A program made the position numbers and the translations under genes. A stretch of DNA of 64,000 nucleotides from Rhodococcus jostii NBRC 16295 (GTDB taxonomy: Bacteria > Actinomycetota > Actinomycetes > Mycobacteriales > Mycobacteriaceae), in NCBI RefSeq assembly GCF_001894825.1, contig NZ_BCWY01000006.1, forward strand, positions 62,001 to 126,000, read 5' to 3'. This document shows positions 22,378 to 35,956 of this stretch, one piece after another (the first letter of the stretch is position 1; each line of letters starts with the position of its first letter). The notes beneath the pieces are model-generated. The model searched no databases and was not told the DNA's origin. It saw nothing but the letters and a program-made list of their open reading frames with translations.

Positions 22378-23029
22378 ATGAAGCCGATCCGCATCATCAG
22401 CTGGACGAGCGGGCCGATACCCAGCGCATAGACGACGGTGCCCACCCCGACGGTGCCGCCGAGCAGCCAGCCGGTGGCCAGCACCGTCACCTCGATCGAC
22501 GTGCGGATCACGCGCACCGACACACCGGTTCGGGCCACCAGCCCCGTCATGAGACCATCCCTCGGGCCGGGGCCCATTCCCGCACCGATGTACAGCACCG
22601 TCGCGAGTGCGTTGAGGACGACGCCACCGAGCATCAGCGCGACCCTCACGTACAGGGAGTCCGCGGAATCCAGCAATGCCAGCGACGTGTCCACCGACAC
22701 GGCCACGACCACGACGTTGGCGATCGTGCCGAAGCCCGGTTTCTGACGGATCGGAATCCAGAGCAGCAACACCACCACACCGGTCAGTGCGGTCACCGCG
22801 CCGAAGCCGAACGGAGTGCGACCCGCGACCCCCTGATGAAACACGTCCCACGGATCGAGGCCGAGTCCGGCGGTGATCATCATGGCCATCGAGAAGCCGT
22901 ACAGCCACAGTCCGGTGAACAGGGCGAGGAGACGTCGAACGAGCATGACAGTCAGTGTGTCGTGAACTCCGGCCGCACCCCATAGCCATGACGTCGTTAC
23001 TGGACTGTCGACGCGTCAGCTGTGGACGC

Positions 23030-26921
<3,892 letters not shown>

Positions 26922-27223
26922 TGATCCTCCTGAATGCGCGTCCGACCCCGGGCTGCGAGGCGAACGGTCTCTGGCTTGCGCTCATCGAATCGTAGACCGT
27001 GCCCTGAGCGGCCTCCGACTGGGTCCTACCCACTGTCGTACTTACCCCGACTCAGAGCAAATTGGGGCGCATTCGACCTGCGGTTTGGCGCACCGGGGAG
27101 TGCTCACCGTCACGCGGTCCGGCGTGTCGCACCCGCCCGGTCGACACTGCCCCGAAGAGCTTCCGAGACGCCTCGAGCCCGGTGCTAAGGTTTCGCTCAC
27201 CTAACTTCTATCAGGAGCTCCAT
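26922..27223. other. Divergent intergenic region ctaD / iron lipoprotein
   Basis: About 300 bp without a gene between divergent ctaD and the first FecB-type gene. It holds the ctaD ribosome site at its left end, the IdeR-like box (27186-27204) at the right, and a small inverted repeat (TGGGT-CCT-ACCCA) near 27018-27030. I see no small ORF or RNA gene. Confidence 0.6.
27186..27204. promoter_or_regulatory. IdeR/DtxR iron-box candidate
   Basis: TAAGGTTTCGCTCACCTAA matches the 19-bp IdeR consensus TTAGGTTAGGCTAACCTAA at 15 positions, with both outer half-sites (AGGTT and ACCTAA) nearly intact. It ends 19 bp before the GTG of the FecB-like gene, so bound IdeR-Fe would block expression in iron-rich cells. 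Confidence 0.75.
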
Positions 27224-28231
27224 GTGAACGTCCTTTCCCGACGCCGGGTCGTCGCCGGCGCGGTCGCACTCGCCGCTGCAGCCACTTTCTCCCTCACGTC
27301 CTGCTCCAGCAGTGACGACACCGCCGCCGCAACCGACACCACCACGTCGACCGGGCAATTCCCGCGCACCGTCGATCACTTCCGCGGCAGCACCGAGATC
27401 CCGGCCGCCCCGCAACGGGTCGTGGCACTCGACAACAGCTTCACCGACGCCGTCCTCCTCCTCGAGACGCCGCTCGTCGGCTACGTCGACTACCGCGAGC
27501 CCGGACTCCCCGACTACCTCGGCTCCTCGCGCGACGAATTCGCACCGGAAGCCGAGTCGGTGGGCAAGGTCAGCAACGCGAGCCTCGAGCAGATCGCCGC
27601 GCTGCAACCCGACCTGATCATCTCCGCCGAGGTGCGCGACGCGAAGAACTACGAGCAACTGTCCGCGATCGCGCCGACCATCTTCACCGAGACGACCGGG
27701 CCCACCTGGAAGGACAACATCCGACTCGTCGGCAAGGCGCTCGGCAAGGAAGAACTCGCGGAGCAGAAGATCGGCGCCTACGAGGAGCGCGCCGCCGCCG
27801 TCGGCGCGGAGATCAACGGCAAGGCGGCCGATCCGGTGATCTCGGTCGTCCGGTTCGCGGGCGAGCCGACGGCCCGCCTCTACCGCACCACCTCGTTCAG
27901 CGGGATCGTCCTCTCGGACGCCGGGTTGGCCCGCCCCGGGAGCCAGGGCCCCGACCCCGCCGATCCGGACAACATCATGCAGGCCATCAGCCCCGAGCTG
28001 ATCAGCGAGGCAGAGGGCGACGTCATCTTCGTCAGCACCTGGCAGGACCCGGCGGGCAAGAGCGCCGAAGCGGCGAAGCCGTTCCTGGAGAGCCCGCTGT
28101 GGCAGACGCTGGAGGGACGCAAGGTCGACGTCGACGACGCCCGCTGGATGTCACCGGTCAGCATCCAGGGCGCGCATCTCATCCTCGACGACCTGTCGGA
28201 CACGTTCGGGGTGGAGAAGCACAGCGGCTAA
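27224..28231 (+). CDS. Iron-siderophore ABC transporter substrate-binding lipoprotein
   Basis: 335 residues. Basic n-region with SRRRVVAG, hydrophobic stretch and lipobox LTSC give a Sec/Tat-type lipoprotein signal (twin-arginine-like RRR). The mature part has the PBP-III helical-backbone pattern of FecB/FepB proteins (PQRVVALDNSFTDAVLLL, LEQIAALQPDLIIS, ISVVRFAGEPTARLYR). Start is GTG 27224 with AGGAG 8 bp upstream. An IdeR-like box lies just upstream. Followed 35 bp later by a second FecB-type gene. No permease is next to it. Confidence 0.92.
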   Translation: MNVLSRRRVVAGAVALAAAATFSLTSCSSSDDTAAATDTTTSTGQFPRTVDHFRGSTEIPAAPQRVVALDNSFTDAVLLLETPLVGYVDYREPGLPDYLGSSRDEFAPEAESVGKVSNASLEQIAALQPDLIISAEVRDAKNYEQLSAIAPTIFTETTGPTWKDNIRLVGKALGKEELAEQKIGAYEERAAAVGAEINGKAADPVISVVRFAGEPTARLYRTTSFSGIVLSDAGLARPGSQGPDPADPDNIMQAISPELISEAEGDVIFVSTWQDPAGKSAEAAKPFLESPLWQTLEGRKVDVDDARWMSPVSIQGAHLILDDLSDTFGVEKHSG

Positions 28232-28266
28232 CCTGAACGCGCCCGCACACACAGGAAGTCGCCGAA

Positions 28267-29334
28267 TTGTCCCCTCGTAGGTTTTCCGCCCGCCGCGCGT
28301 CCACCGGTCTCGTCACTGCCGTCGCCGTGCTCGCACTCGCCGGCTGCTCGCAACCGGCCGACGACGATCCCGCAGCGTCCATCGTCCGGACCACCACGAA
28401 GATCGCCGGGGCCGGTGTGGTCGGTATCGAGAGGGACACCACGACGGCCTGCGCCGAGTCGGCCCCGGTCGACCCAGCACTCGCGGCCGGCTCGACGCAC
28501 CGGGTTGTCCACACGAAGGGCGAGGCCGACGTGCCGTCCGATCCGCAGCGGATCGTGGTACTCGACAGCGCCGCACTGGACGCCGTGTGCGCACTCGGTC
28601 TGTGGGAGAACGTGGTCGGCGCGGCCACCGTCGACGGGGACTCACCTCAGCCCGGATACCTCGGCACGGGCATCTCCGAGATCCCGAGCGTCGGGACCGT
28701 CGACGCACCGGACGTGAACAAGATCGCCGCGGCGGACCCGGACCTGATCCTCGGATCGAGTCCGGCGTCCGACCAGCTGTACGGCGAACTCTCCCCCGTC
28801 GCGCCCACCGTGTTCGTCGGGTCCGACCCGGTGTACTGGAAGGCGCAGTTCGTCCTCGCCGGCAACGCCCTCGGCCGGGCCGACGCGGCGGCGGCCGCGC
28901 TCGAGCAGTACCAGCAGGACGCCAAGCAACTCGGCATCGACATCGACGCGGCGCAGACTCAGGCGTCCATCGTCCGCTTCGGCGCCGACAGCATGGAGGT
29001 CGAGGGTCCGGCGACGTTCGCCGGCCAGGTCCTCACCGACGCCGGGGTGCGGCGTCCCGCCTACCAGAACCTCGACGGTGTGGTCACCGAACCGATCTCC
29101 GAATCCGACATCGACCGGGCCGAGGGCGACCTGATCTATGCCGTCATAGACGGCGCGGACGGCACCGCCCACGCGGAGGACGTCATGTCCGGTGAAGCCT
29201 GGGAAGACCTCGAGGCCGCCGCCGACAAGCGAGTGTTCGCCGTCGAGGGTGACGTCTGGGGCGGAAACGGTCTCGTCGCCGCCCGCGCGATGCTCACCGA
29301 CCTGCGGAACACGCTGAACGGCTACGTCGGCTAG
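28267..29334 (+). CDS. fecB: FecB-like periplasmic siderophore-binding lipoprotein
   Basis: 355 residues starting at a TTG with AGGAAG upstream. Signal and lipobox LALAGC (Cys about 27). The segment TTTKIAGAGVVG near residue 45 and PQRIVVLDSAALDAVCALGL, PDLILGSSPASDQLY are close to M. tuberculosis FecB (Rv3044) as I recall it, so this, and not the preceding gene, is the ortholog. Binds ferric siderophore and has also been linked to envelope integrity. It shares the operon and probably the iron-responsive promoter of the preceding gene. Confidence 0.9.
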   Translation: MSPRRFSARRASTGLVTAVAVLALAGCSQPADDDPAASIVRTTTKIAGAGVVGIERDTTTACAESAPVDPALAAGSTHRVVHTKGEADVPSDPQRIVVLDSAALDAVCALGLWENVVGAATVDGDSPQPGYLGTGISEIPSVGTVDAPDVNKIAAADPDLILGSSPASDQLYGELSPVAPTVFVGSDPVYWKAQFVLAGNALGRADAAAAALEQYQQDAKQLGIDIDAAQTQASIVRFGADSMEVEGPATFAGQVLTDAGVRRPAYQNLDGVVTEPISESDIDRAEGDLIYAVIDGADGTAHAEDVMSGEAWEDLEAAADKRVFAVEGDVWGGNGLVAARAMLTDLRNTLNGYVG

Positions 29335-29342
29335 GAGGCCCG

Positions 29343-29816
29343 GTGCCCGTCCCCGAGTTCGTCACCGCCCTACGCAGCCACGTCGGCACCGCGCCGCTGT
29401 GGCTGTCCGGGGTGAGCGTCGTCGTACGTGACGACGACGGCCGGGTGCTGCTGACCCGCCGCGTCGACAACGGCAAGTGGGCCGTCGTGTCCGGCATCCT
29501 CGAACCCGGAGAAGAACCCGGCCCCGCGGCGCTGCGCGAGATCCGCGAGGAGACCGGCGTCGACGCCGAACTGATCCGGATCACCAGCGTCGACGTCACC
29601 GACCCGATCACCTACCCCAACGACGACGTCGCGCAGTATCTCGACGTGTGCTTTCTGGCGCGGTACGTGAGCGGTGACGCGGCCGTGTCGGACGACGAGA
29701 ACCACGACGTGGCCTGGTTCGCCCCCGACGCGCTGCCGTCGGACCTCACCCCGTCGTCGCGGTTGCGCCTCGACAAGGCGCTGCAAGACGAGCCGGAGGC
29801 GTGGTTCCGGCGCTGA
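29343..29816 (+). CDS. NUDIX hydrolase
   Basis: 157 residues with an intact Nudix box: GILEPGEEPGPAALREIREETGVD (Gly about 47 to Asp 70; catalytic REIREE). Short single-domain ADP-ribose or (d)NTP pyrophosphatase type. GTG start 8 bp after the fecB stop, so it is probably read through from the iron operon, but its substrate is unknown. Ends at a strong bidirectional hairpin shared with nrdF. Confidence 0.9.
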   Translation: MPVPEFVTALRSHVGTAPLWLSGVSVVVRDDDGRVLLTRRVDNGKWAVVSGILEPGEEPGPAALREIREETGVDAELIRITSVDVTDPITYPNDDVAQYLDVCFLARYVSGDAAVSDDENHDVAWFAPDALPSDLTPSSRLRLDKALQDEPEAWFRR

Positions 29817-29823
29817 ACGCAGT

Positions 29824-29876
29824 TCGCCCGATGTCGCACCGGTGCAGTCGAACTGAACCGGTGCGACATCGGGCGA
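29824..29876. terminator. Bidirectional 20-bp hairpin between Nudix and nrdF
   Basis: Perfect 20-bp arms 29824-29843 and 29857-29876 (TCGCCCGATGTCGCACCGGT) with a 13-base loop that itself pairs CAGT/ACTG. It fills the 65-bp gap between two converging stops. The perfect match suggests a repeat-derived terminator. Confidence 0.85.
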
Positions 29877-29881
29877 CGGCT

Positions 29882-30924
<1,043 letters not shown>

Positions 30925-30927
<3 letters not shown>

Positions 30928-33108
30928 CAGCATGCAGGAAACGCAACCTTCGACCTCGGTACCCTCCAGAGCCATCTGACGCAGACGGATGTAGTACAGC
31001 GTCTTGATGCCCTTGCGCCACGCGTAGATCTGCGCCTTGTTGATGTCGCGGGTGGTGGCGGTGTCCTTGAAGAACAGCGTCAGCGACAGCCCCTGGTCGA
31101 CGTGCTGCGTCGCGGCGGCGTAGGTGTCGACGATCTTCTCGTACCCGATCTCGTAGGCATCCTGGTAGTACTCCAGGTTGTCGTTGGTCAGGTAGGGCGC
31201 CGGGTAGTAGACGCGGCCGATCTTGCCTTCCTTGCGGATCTCGATCTTCGACGCCACCGGGTGGATGGAGCTGGTGGAGTAGTTGATGTACGAGATCGAC
31301 CCGGTCGGCGGGACGGCCTGCAGGTTCTGGTTGTAGATGCCGTACTTCTGCACGGACGCCTTCAGCTCGCGCCAGTCGTCCTGCGTCGGGATGTGCACAT
31401 CCGACTCGGCGAACAGCTGCCGCACCCGCTCCGTCTTCGGCTCCCACACCTGATCGGTGTACTTGTCGAAGTACTCGCCGGACGCGTACTTGGACTGCGG
31501 GAAGCCCTTGAAGTGGGTGCCCCGCTCGATGGCGATCCGGTTGGACGCCCGCACCGCGTGGAACACGACGGTGTAGAAGTAGATGTTCGTGAAGTCGATG
31601 CCCTCTTCGGAGCCGTAGAAGATCCGTTCGCGGGCCAGGTACCCGTGCAGGTTCATCTGGCCGAGACCGATGGCGTGAGAGTCGTTGTTGCCCTGCTCGA
31701 TCGACGGCACCGAGTAGATGTGCGTCTGATCCGACACCGCGGTGAGCGCGCGGATCGACACCTCGATGGTGCGGGCGAAGTCCGGTGAGTCCATGGCCTT
31801 CGCGATGTTCAGCGAGCCGAGGTTGCAGGAAATGTCCTTGCCGACCTCGCTGTAGGAGAGGTCGTCGTTGAACAGCGACGGCGTCGAGACCTGCAGGATC
31901 TCCGAGCACAGGTTGGAGTGGGTGATCTTGCCCTCGATGGGGTTGGCCCGGTTCACCGTGTCCTCGAACATGATGTACGGGTAGCCCGACTCGAACTGCA
32001 GCTCGGCGATGGTCTGGAAGAACTCGCGCGCCTTGATCTTCGACTTGCGGATCCGCTTGTCGTCGACCATCTCGTAGTACTTCTCGGTGACGTTGATGTC
32101 GGCGAACGGCACACCGTAGATGCGCTCGACGTCGTAGGGCGAGAACAGGTACATGTCCTCGTTCTTCTTCGCCAGCTCGAACGTGATGTCCGGGATGACG
32201 ACACCCAGCGACAGGGTCTTGATACGGATCTTCTCGTCCGCGTTCTCACGCTTGGTGTCGAGGAACCGGTAGATGTCGGGGTGGTGCGCGTGCAGGTACA
32301 CCGCGCCGGCGCCCTGACGGGCACCCAGCTGGTTGGCGTACGAGAAGGAGTCCTCGAGCAGCTTCATGATCGGAATGACGCCCGAGCTCTGGTTCTCGAT
32401 CTTCTTGATCGGGGCGCCGTGCTCACGAACGTTGCTGAGCAGCAACGCAACTCCGCCGCCGCGCTTGGACAGCTGCAGCGCCGAGTTGATGGAGCGGCCG
32501 ATGGACTCCATGTTGTCCTCGATGCGCAGCAGGAAGCAGGACACGGGCTCGCCGCGCTGCTTCTTACCGGAGTTGAGGAACGTGGGGGTGGCGGGCTGGA
32601 ACCGGCCGGCGATGATCTCGTCGACGAGTTTGGTCGCCAGCTCTTCGTCGCCGGCGGCGAGCGTGAGCGCGACCATGCAGACGCGGTCCTCGAACCGCTC
32701 CAGGTAACGCTTGCCGTCGAACGTCTTGAGCGTGTACGAGGTGTAGTACTTGAACGCGCCCAGGAACGTCGGGAAGCGGAACTTCTTGGCGTAGGCGTGA
32801 TCGATCAGCGACTTCACGAAGGCGCGCGAGTACTGGTCGAGGACCTCGGGCTCGTAGTAGTTCTCTTCCACGAGGTAGTCGAGCTTCTCGTCCAGGTTGT
32901 GGAAGAAGACGGTGTTCTGGTTGACGTGCTGCAGGAAGTACTGGCGGGCGGCGGCGACATCCTTGTCGAACTGGATTTCGCCGTTGGGGCCGTACAGGTT
33001 GAGCATTGCGTTGAGCGCGTGGTAATCGAGACCGTTCGTCGAGTCTCCACCGCGCGCGTCGCGCTCTACGCTCCCCGCGTCGATGGTGTCTGTGATGGTC
33101 GGCGCCAC
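30925..33108 (-). CDS. nrdE: Class Ib ribonucleotide reductase alpha subunit
   Basis: 727 residues. Ten-stranded barrel with substrate cysteine in [13 protein letters not shown], finger-loop and radical-path region [25 protein letters not shown], and the C-terminal redox pair EGCVSCML re-reduced by NrdH. Converts NDPs to dNDPs. GTG start, overlapping the nrdI end by 43 bp. The short N-terminus lacks an ATP cone, so activity inhibition by dATP is not expected. Equivalent to Rv3051c. Confidence 0.98.
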
Positions 33109-33542
33109 TTCTCGTGCTCCTCGTCGTCTAAGTGATCCCAGAATTCACCCAGACCGGCCCTGACCCGCTCGACGTCCTCGGCTGTGCCCATGAGTTCGAA
33201 GCGGTAGAGGTAGGGAACGTGGCATTTCTGAGAAATGATGTTTCCTGCAAAACAATAGGATTCACCGAAGTTGGTGTTTCCTGCCGCGATCACGGCTCGG
33301 ATCAGCGACCTGTTGTGTGTGTTGTTGAGAAATCGGATGACCGGCTTCGGGACGTAACTGGTGTCGCGTCCCATGGCCGTCGTTCCCCCGCCGTAGGTGG
33401 GGACGATCAGCACGTAGGGTTCGTGAACCTCGAAGGTGCCCTCGCGGTCGTGTATGGGTATGCGCGTCGCAGGCAGCCCGAGCCGCTGGACGAATCGGTG
33501 CGTGTTCTCCGAGGCGCTGGAGAAGTACACCAGCGATGTCAT
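33066..33542 (-). CDS. nrdI: NrdI flavodoxin-like activator
   Basis: 158 residues, flavodoxin fold: [15 protein letters not shown] (phosphate loop), VPTYGGG and [15 protein letters not shown] around the FMN. Supplies superoxide/peroxide to assemble the Mn2-tyrosyl radical in NrdF. Its 3' end overlaps the start of nrdE by 43 bp, so the C-terminal tail ([15 protein letters not shown]) is read in a second frame. Equivalent to Rv3052c. Confidence 0.96.
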   Translation of the reverse strand: MTSLVYFSSASENTHRFVQRLGLPATRIPIHDREGTFEVHEPYVLIVPTYGGGTTAMGRDTSYVPKPVIRFLNNTHNRSLIRAVIAAGNTNFGESYCFAGNIISQKCHVPYLYRFELMGTAEDVERVRAGLGEFWDHLDDEEHEKWRRPSQTPSTRGA

Positions 33543-33630
33543 CGGTTTCCACCATCTGGACTAGTACTACCGTTTACGGCCGCCCGGGAACCGGATCGTT
33601 CTCGATCTCGGGCGGTGCGATCGCCTCGCT

Positions 33631-33864
33631 TCAAGCAGCGTTTGCCGAGAGGGTCTTGATGCGGTCGGGGCGGAAGCCCGACCAGTGCTCGTCACCGGCC
33701 ACGATCACGGGCGCCTGCAGGTATCCCAGCGCCATGACGTAGTCCCGGGCTTCGGGGTCTTCGGTGATGTCGACGACGGAGTATTCGATACCCGCCTTGT
33801 CGAGGGCCCGGTAGGTGGCATTGCACTGAACGCAAGCGGGCTTGGTGTAGACGGTGATGCTCAT
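33631..33864 (-). CDS. nrdH: NrdH glutaredoxin-like redoxin
   Basis: 77 residues with CVQC redox motif at 11-14 and the NrdH-specific WSGFRPD segment. Delivers electrons from thioredoxin reductase to NrdE. First gene of the nrdHIEF operon, 88 bp before nrdI. GAGGG lies 5 bp before the ATG. Upstream are a folded leader (33915-33999) and a pair of NrdR-like boxes. Confidence 0.97.
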   Translation of the reverse strand: MSITVYTKPACVQCNATYRALDKAGIEYSVVDITEDPEARDYVMALGYLQAPVIVAGDEHWSGFRPDRIKTLSANAA

Positions 33865-33914
33865 GAAGTCCCTCTTTCCACTGCCGAATGGAGCTGACGA
33901 AGTGTGTGTTCAGC

Positions 33915-33999
33915 GCACTGAGATCTCCCCTGATCGAGATGGCGGTGACCCCCGATGGAGATGCTCACCGAGTCGGTTCTCGTTGTGGTCTCTCAGTGC
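33915..33999 (-). promoter_or_regulatory. Structured leader upstream of nrdH
   Basis: An outer 9-bp inverted repeat (GCACTGAGA 33915-33923 with TCTCAGTGC 33991-33999) encloses alternative inner stems: ATCTCC/GGAGAT (33923-33928 with 33957-33962) and CGGTGA/TCACCG (33943-33948 with 33965-33970). It starts 50 bases before nrdH. No known riboswitch consensus was recognised. Confidence 0.45.
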
Positions 34000-34004
34000 T
34001 CAAG

Positions 34005-34052
34005 ACACTACACCTAGTGGCCGACAGAAACACTTAACCCGAGATGTTGTGA
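34005..34052. promoter_or_regulatory. Tandem NrdR-box candidates
   Basis: ACACTACACCTAGTGG (34005-34020) matches the NrdR consensus acaCwAtATaTwGtgt at 12 of 16; ACCCGAGATGTTGTGA (34037-34052) at about 11 of 16. The boxes are 32 bp apart centre to centre, three helical turns, the usual NrdR spacing. NrdR, an ATP-cone repressor encoded elsewhere, would repress nrdHIEF. Confidence 0.65.
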
Positions 34053-34427
34053 GTCACATCGATGAAATTCCCAGGTCGTCATTCCGGCGACCATAAATTT
34101 CGCACTCACATCGGCGTGTCGCGCATCACATTTTCGGCGTGATGCGGGTCACCCCGCGGATCGCGCTCGTGCGCTGGAGGCTCAGGGAGCTTACGTCACC
34201 TCGGCGGACACGCCCGCATCCGCTGCGCGGACCCCGCGGGCGCACCGTCCGCACCACCCCGGACACCACTCCGGCGGGCACTGTCCGCCCCCCTTCCGGC
34301 GCCCGCCGCCGAGCCACCGTCGCGGCCCGCCGCTCGCCGCCCGGCACAGGACGTCGTGGGCACCGCACCCCTGCGCTTGCCGGCCGGTAACTGCAGGCCC
34401 GACGACCGGTCCCGGTAACTTGAGCGC
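34053..34427. other. Intergenic region before the siderophore-interacting protein
   Basis: About 370 bp without a convincing gene. The left part is AT-richer and has a 7-bp inverted repeat GCATCAC/GTGATGC (34123-34129 with 34139-34145). The right part is arginine/proline-coding in all frames, which is typical of non-coding high-GC DNA. No IdeR box was found before the next gene. Confidence 0.5.
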
Positions 34428-35261
34428 ATGCCCGAAGAGTCCCTCGAACACCTCGACTGGTCGGCGCCCGTGGTGCGCACCACGAGGGTGACGCCGAACA
34501 TGCAGAGGATCACCCTCGTGGGCGGAGATCTCGGCCGATTCGAGTCCAGCGGGCGGCCGGACGAGCGCCTGCTGCTCGCGTTCCCACCGGACGGCGCCGA
34601 GAAGCGCAGCTACACCGTCCGCCGCTGGAACCCGGACGCGCTCGAGATGGACATCGATTTCGCCGTCCATGCGGGCGGGGCGGCGGCGCAGTGGGCGGCT
34701 CGCGCACAACCCGGCGAGTCCCTGGGATTCTCCACAGCGTCGGGGTGGTACGCACCGCCCGCCGACGCCGCATGGCAGCTCCTGATCGCCGATATGACGG
34801 CTCTGCCTGCCGTCGGCCGGATCGTCGAGGAACTACCGGGCACGGCGCGCGTGCACGTGATCGCGGAGGTCACCACCCGGGGCGACCGGCAGGAGTTCGC
34901 CACCGCCGCCGCGCAGACCACCACCTGGCTGCACGGGAGCGGCAACGGCACCGGCGACAGTCTGCTCGCCGAGGCGGCCCGCGACTGGGTACGACCGGAC
35001 GCACCGGGATACGTGTGGTTCGCGGGCGAGGCGAAGGTGTCGCGGGTGGTCCGGCGCTGGTTGCGCCACGAACTGGGCTGGCCGGCGGACCGCTACGACG
35101 TCATCGGCTATTGGCGCGACAACAAGGAGGAGTGGGTCGCGCGGTACGAGACGGTGCGCGAACAGATAGAAGCCGCCAGGGACTCTGCCCTGGCGGCCGG
35201 TCACGACTTCGACTCGGTGCGGGACGCCGTCGACGCAGCCCTGGATCGGACCGGACTGTAG
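34428..35261 (+). CDS. Siderophore-interacting protein (ferric-siderophore reductase, ViuB family)
   Basis: 277 residues. FAD-binding N-terminal barrel with RSYTVRRW (about 64-71, isoalloxazine/phosphate contact), then the NAD(P)H-binding SIP domain (WQLLIADMTALPAVGRIVEEL; WFAGEAKVSRVVRRWLRHELGW; VIGYWRDNKEEW). Reduces ferric siderophore in the cytosol to release iron. Fits with the two FecB-type genes 5 kb away, though it is separated from them by nrdHIEF. Confidence 0.93.
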   Translation: MPEESLEHLDWSAPVVRTTRVTPNMQRITLVGGDLGRFESSGRPDERLLLAFPPDGAEKRSYTVRRWNPDALEMDIDFAVHAGGAAAQWAARAQPGESLGFSTASGWYAPPADAAWQLLIADMTALPAVGRIVEELPGTARVHVIAEVTTRGDRQEFATAAAQTTTWLHGSGNGTGDSLLAEAARDWVRPDAPGYVWFAGEAKVSRVVRRWLRHELGWPADRYDVIGYWRDNKEEWVARYETVREQIEAARDSALAAGHDFDSVRDAVDAALDRTGL

Positions 35262-35291
35262 CGGCGGCGGCATCCCGCGCGCGGGCGACCG

Positions 35292-35855
35292 TCAGGCGTC
35301 GACGAGCTGCTTCGTGGCCTCGACGAGGCTGGCGACGACGTCGGCGACCTGCTGCGCGACCTCGGCGTTCTCGCGCGGGTGGCGGTCACCGAACTTGTCG
35401 ATGGTGCCGCCGATGGCGAGGGTGACGTCTTCGAGGACCTTGCCGCCGGCGATGCGGACGGCCTTGCGGGTGTCCTCGTGCGCCCACTGTGCGCCGTTGC
35501 CGCTGGGCGAGGCGCTGATGACGGCGACGGGCTTGTCCTTCACGGCGCCGGTGCCGTACGGCCGGGAGATCCAGTCGATCGCGTTCTTGAGGACGGCAGG
35601 GATGGTGCCGTTGTACTCGGGCGTCAGGATGAGGAGCGCGTCGGCGCGGCCCGCGGCGTCACGCAGGGCCTCGACGGCGGGGATGGAACCGGCGACGTCG
35701 ATGTCCTCGTTGTAGAAGGGGACCTCTCCGAGCCCGTCGAACACGGTCACCTCGGCACCCTCGGGTGCCACGGCGACCGCGGTCTCCGCGAGCTGACGGT
35801 TGACCGAGGCGGCGCGCAGGCTGCCGACGAGAACGAGAACGTTGGTCTGTGACAT
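35292..35855 (-). CDS. NADPH-dependent FMN reductase
   Basis: 187 residues from the ATG giving MSQTNVLVLVGSLRAAS; AAGGA lies upstream at good spacing. Flavodoxin-like fold with FMN phosphate loop GSLRAASVNRQL and TPEYNGTIPAVLKNAIDW, the hallmark of NADPH-dependent FMN/quinone reductases (ArsH/ChrR/YLR011w group). Divergent from a TetR gene across a perfect palindromic operator, the same arrangement as Rv3054c-Rv3055. Probably a redox stress or quinone detoxification enzyme under TetR control. Confidence 0.92.
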   Translation of the reverse strand: MSQTNVLVLVGSLRAASVNRQLAETAVAVAPEGAEVTVFDGLGEVPFYNEDIDVAGSIPAVEALRDAAGRADALLILTPEYNGTIPAVLKNAIDWISRPYGTGAVKDKPVAVISASPSGNGAQWAHEDTRKAVRIAGGKVLEDVTLAIGGTIDKFGDRHPRENAEVAQQVADVVASLVEATKQLVDA

Positions 35856-35907
35856 GTCAATAATCCTTCGATGGTGCGTAGGGCGACTCGCGAACATGTA
35901 TAGCAAC

Positions 35908-35929
35908 TAAACGGACCGCGGTCCACTTA
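35908..35929. promoter_or_regulatory. TetR operator candidate
   Basis: GGACCGCGGTCC (35913-35924) is a perfect 12-bp palindrome, extended by TAA/TTA at each side two bases out. It sits midway in the 101-bp gap between the divergent FMN reductase and TetR genes, so one repressor could shut off both promoters. Confidence 0.75.
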
Positions 35930-35956
35930 TGTTCCCGTCACGGTAGGATGCGAACC

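Noticed and set aside
28212-28232. Second IdeR box at the start of fecB
   Set aside because: Only the right half (GGCTAACCT) matches; the left half has no matches, and the bases are the end of the previous gene.
34139-34390. 83-codon plus-strand frame before the siderophore-interacting protein
   Set aside because: Extremely Arg/Pro/Thr rich with no ribosome site, and similar frames exist on the other strand; looks like non-coding high-GC DNA.
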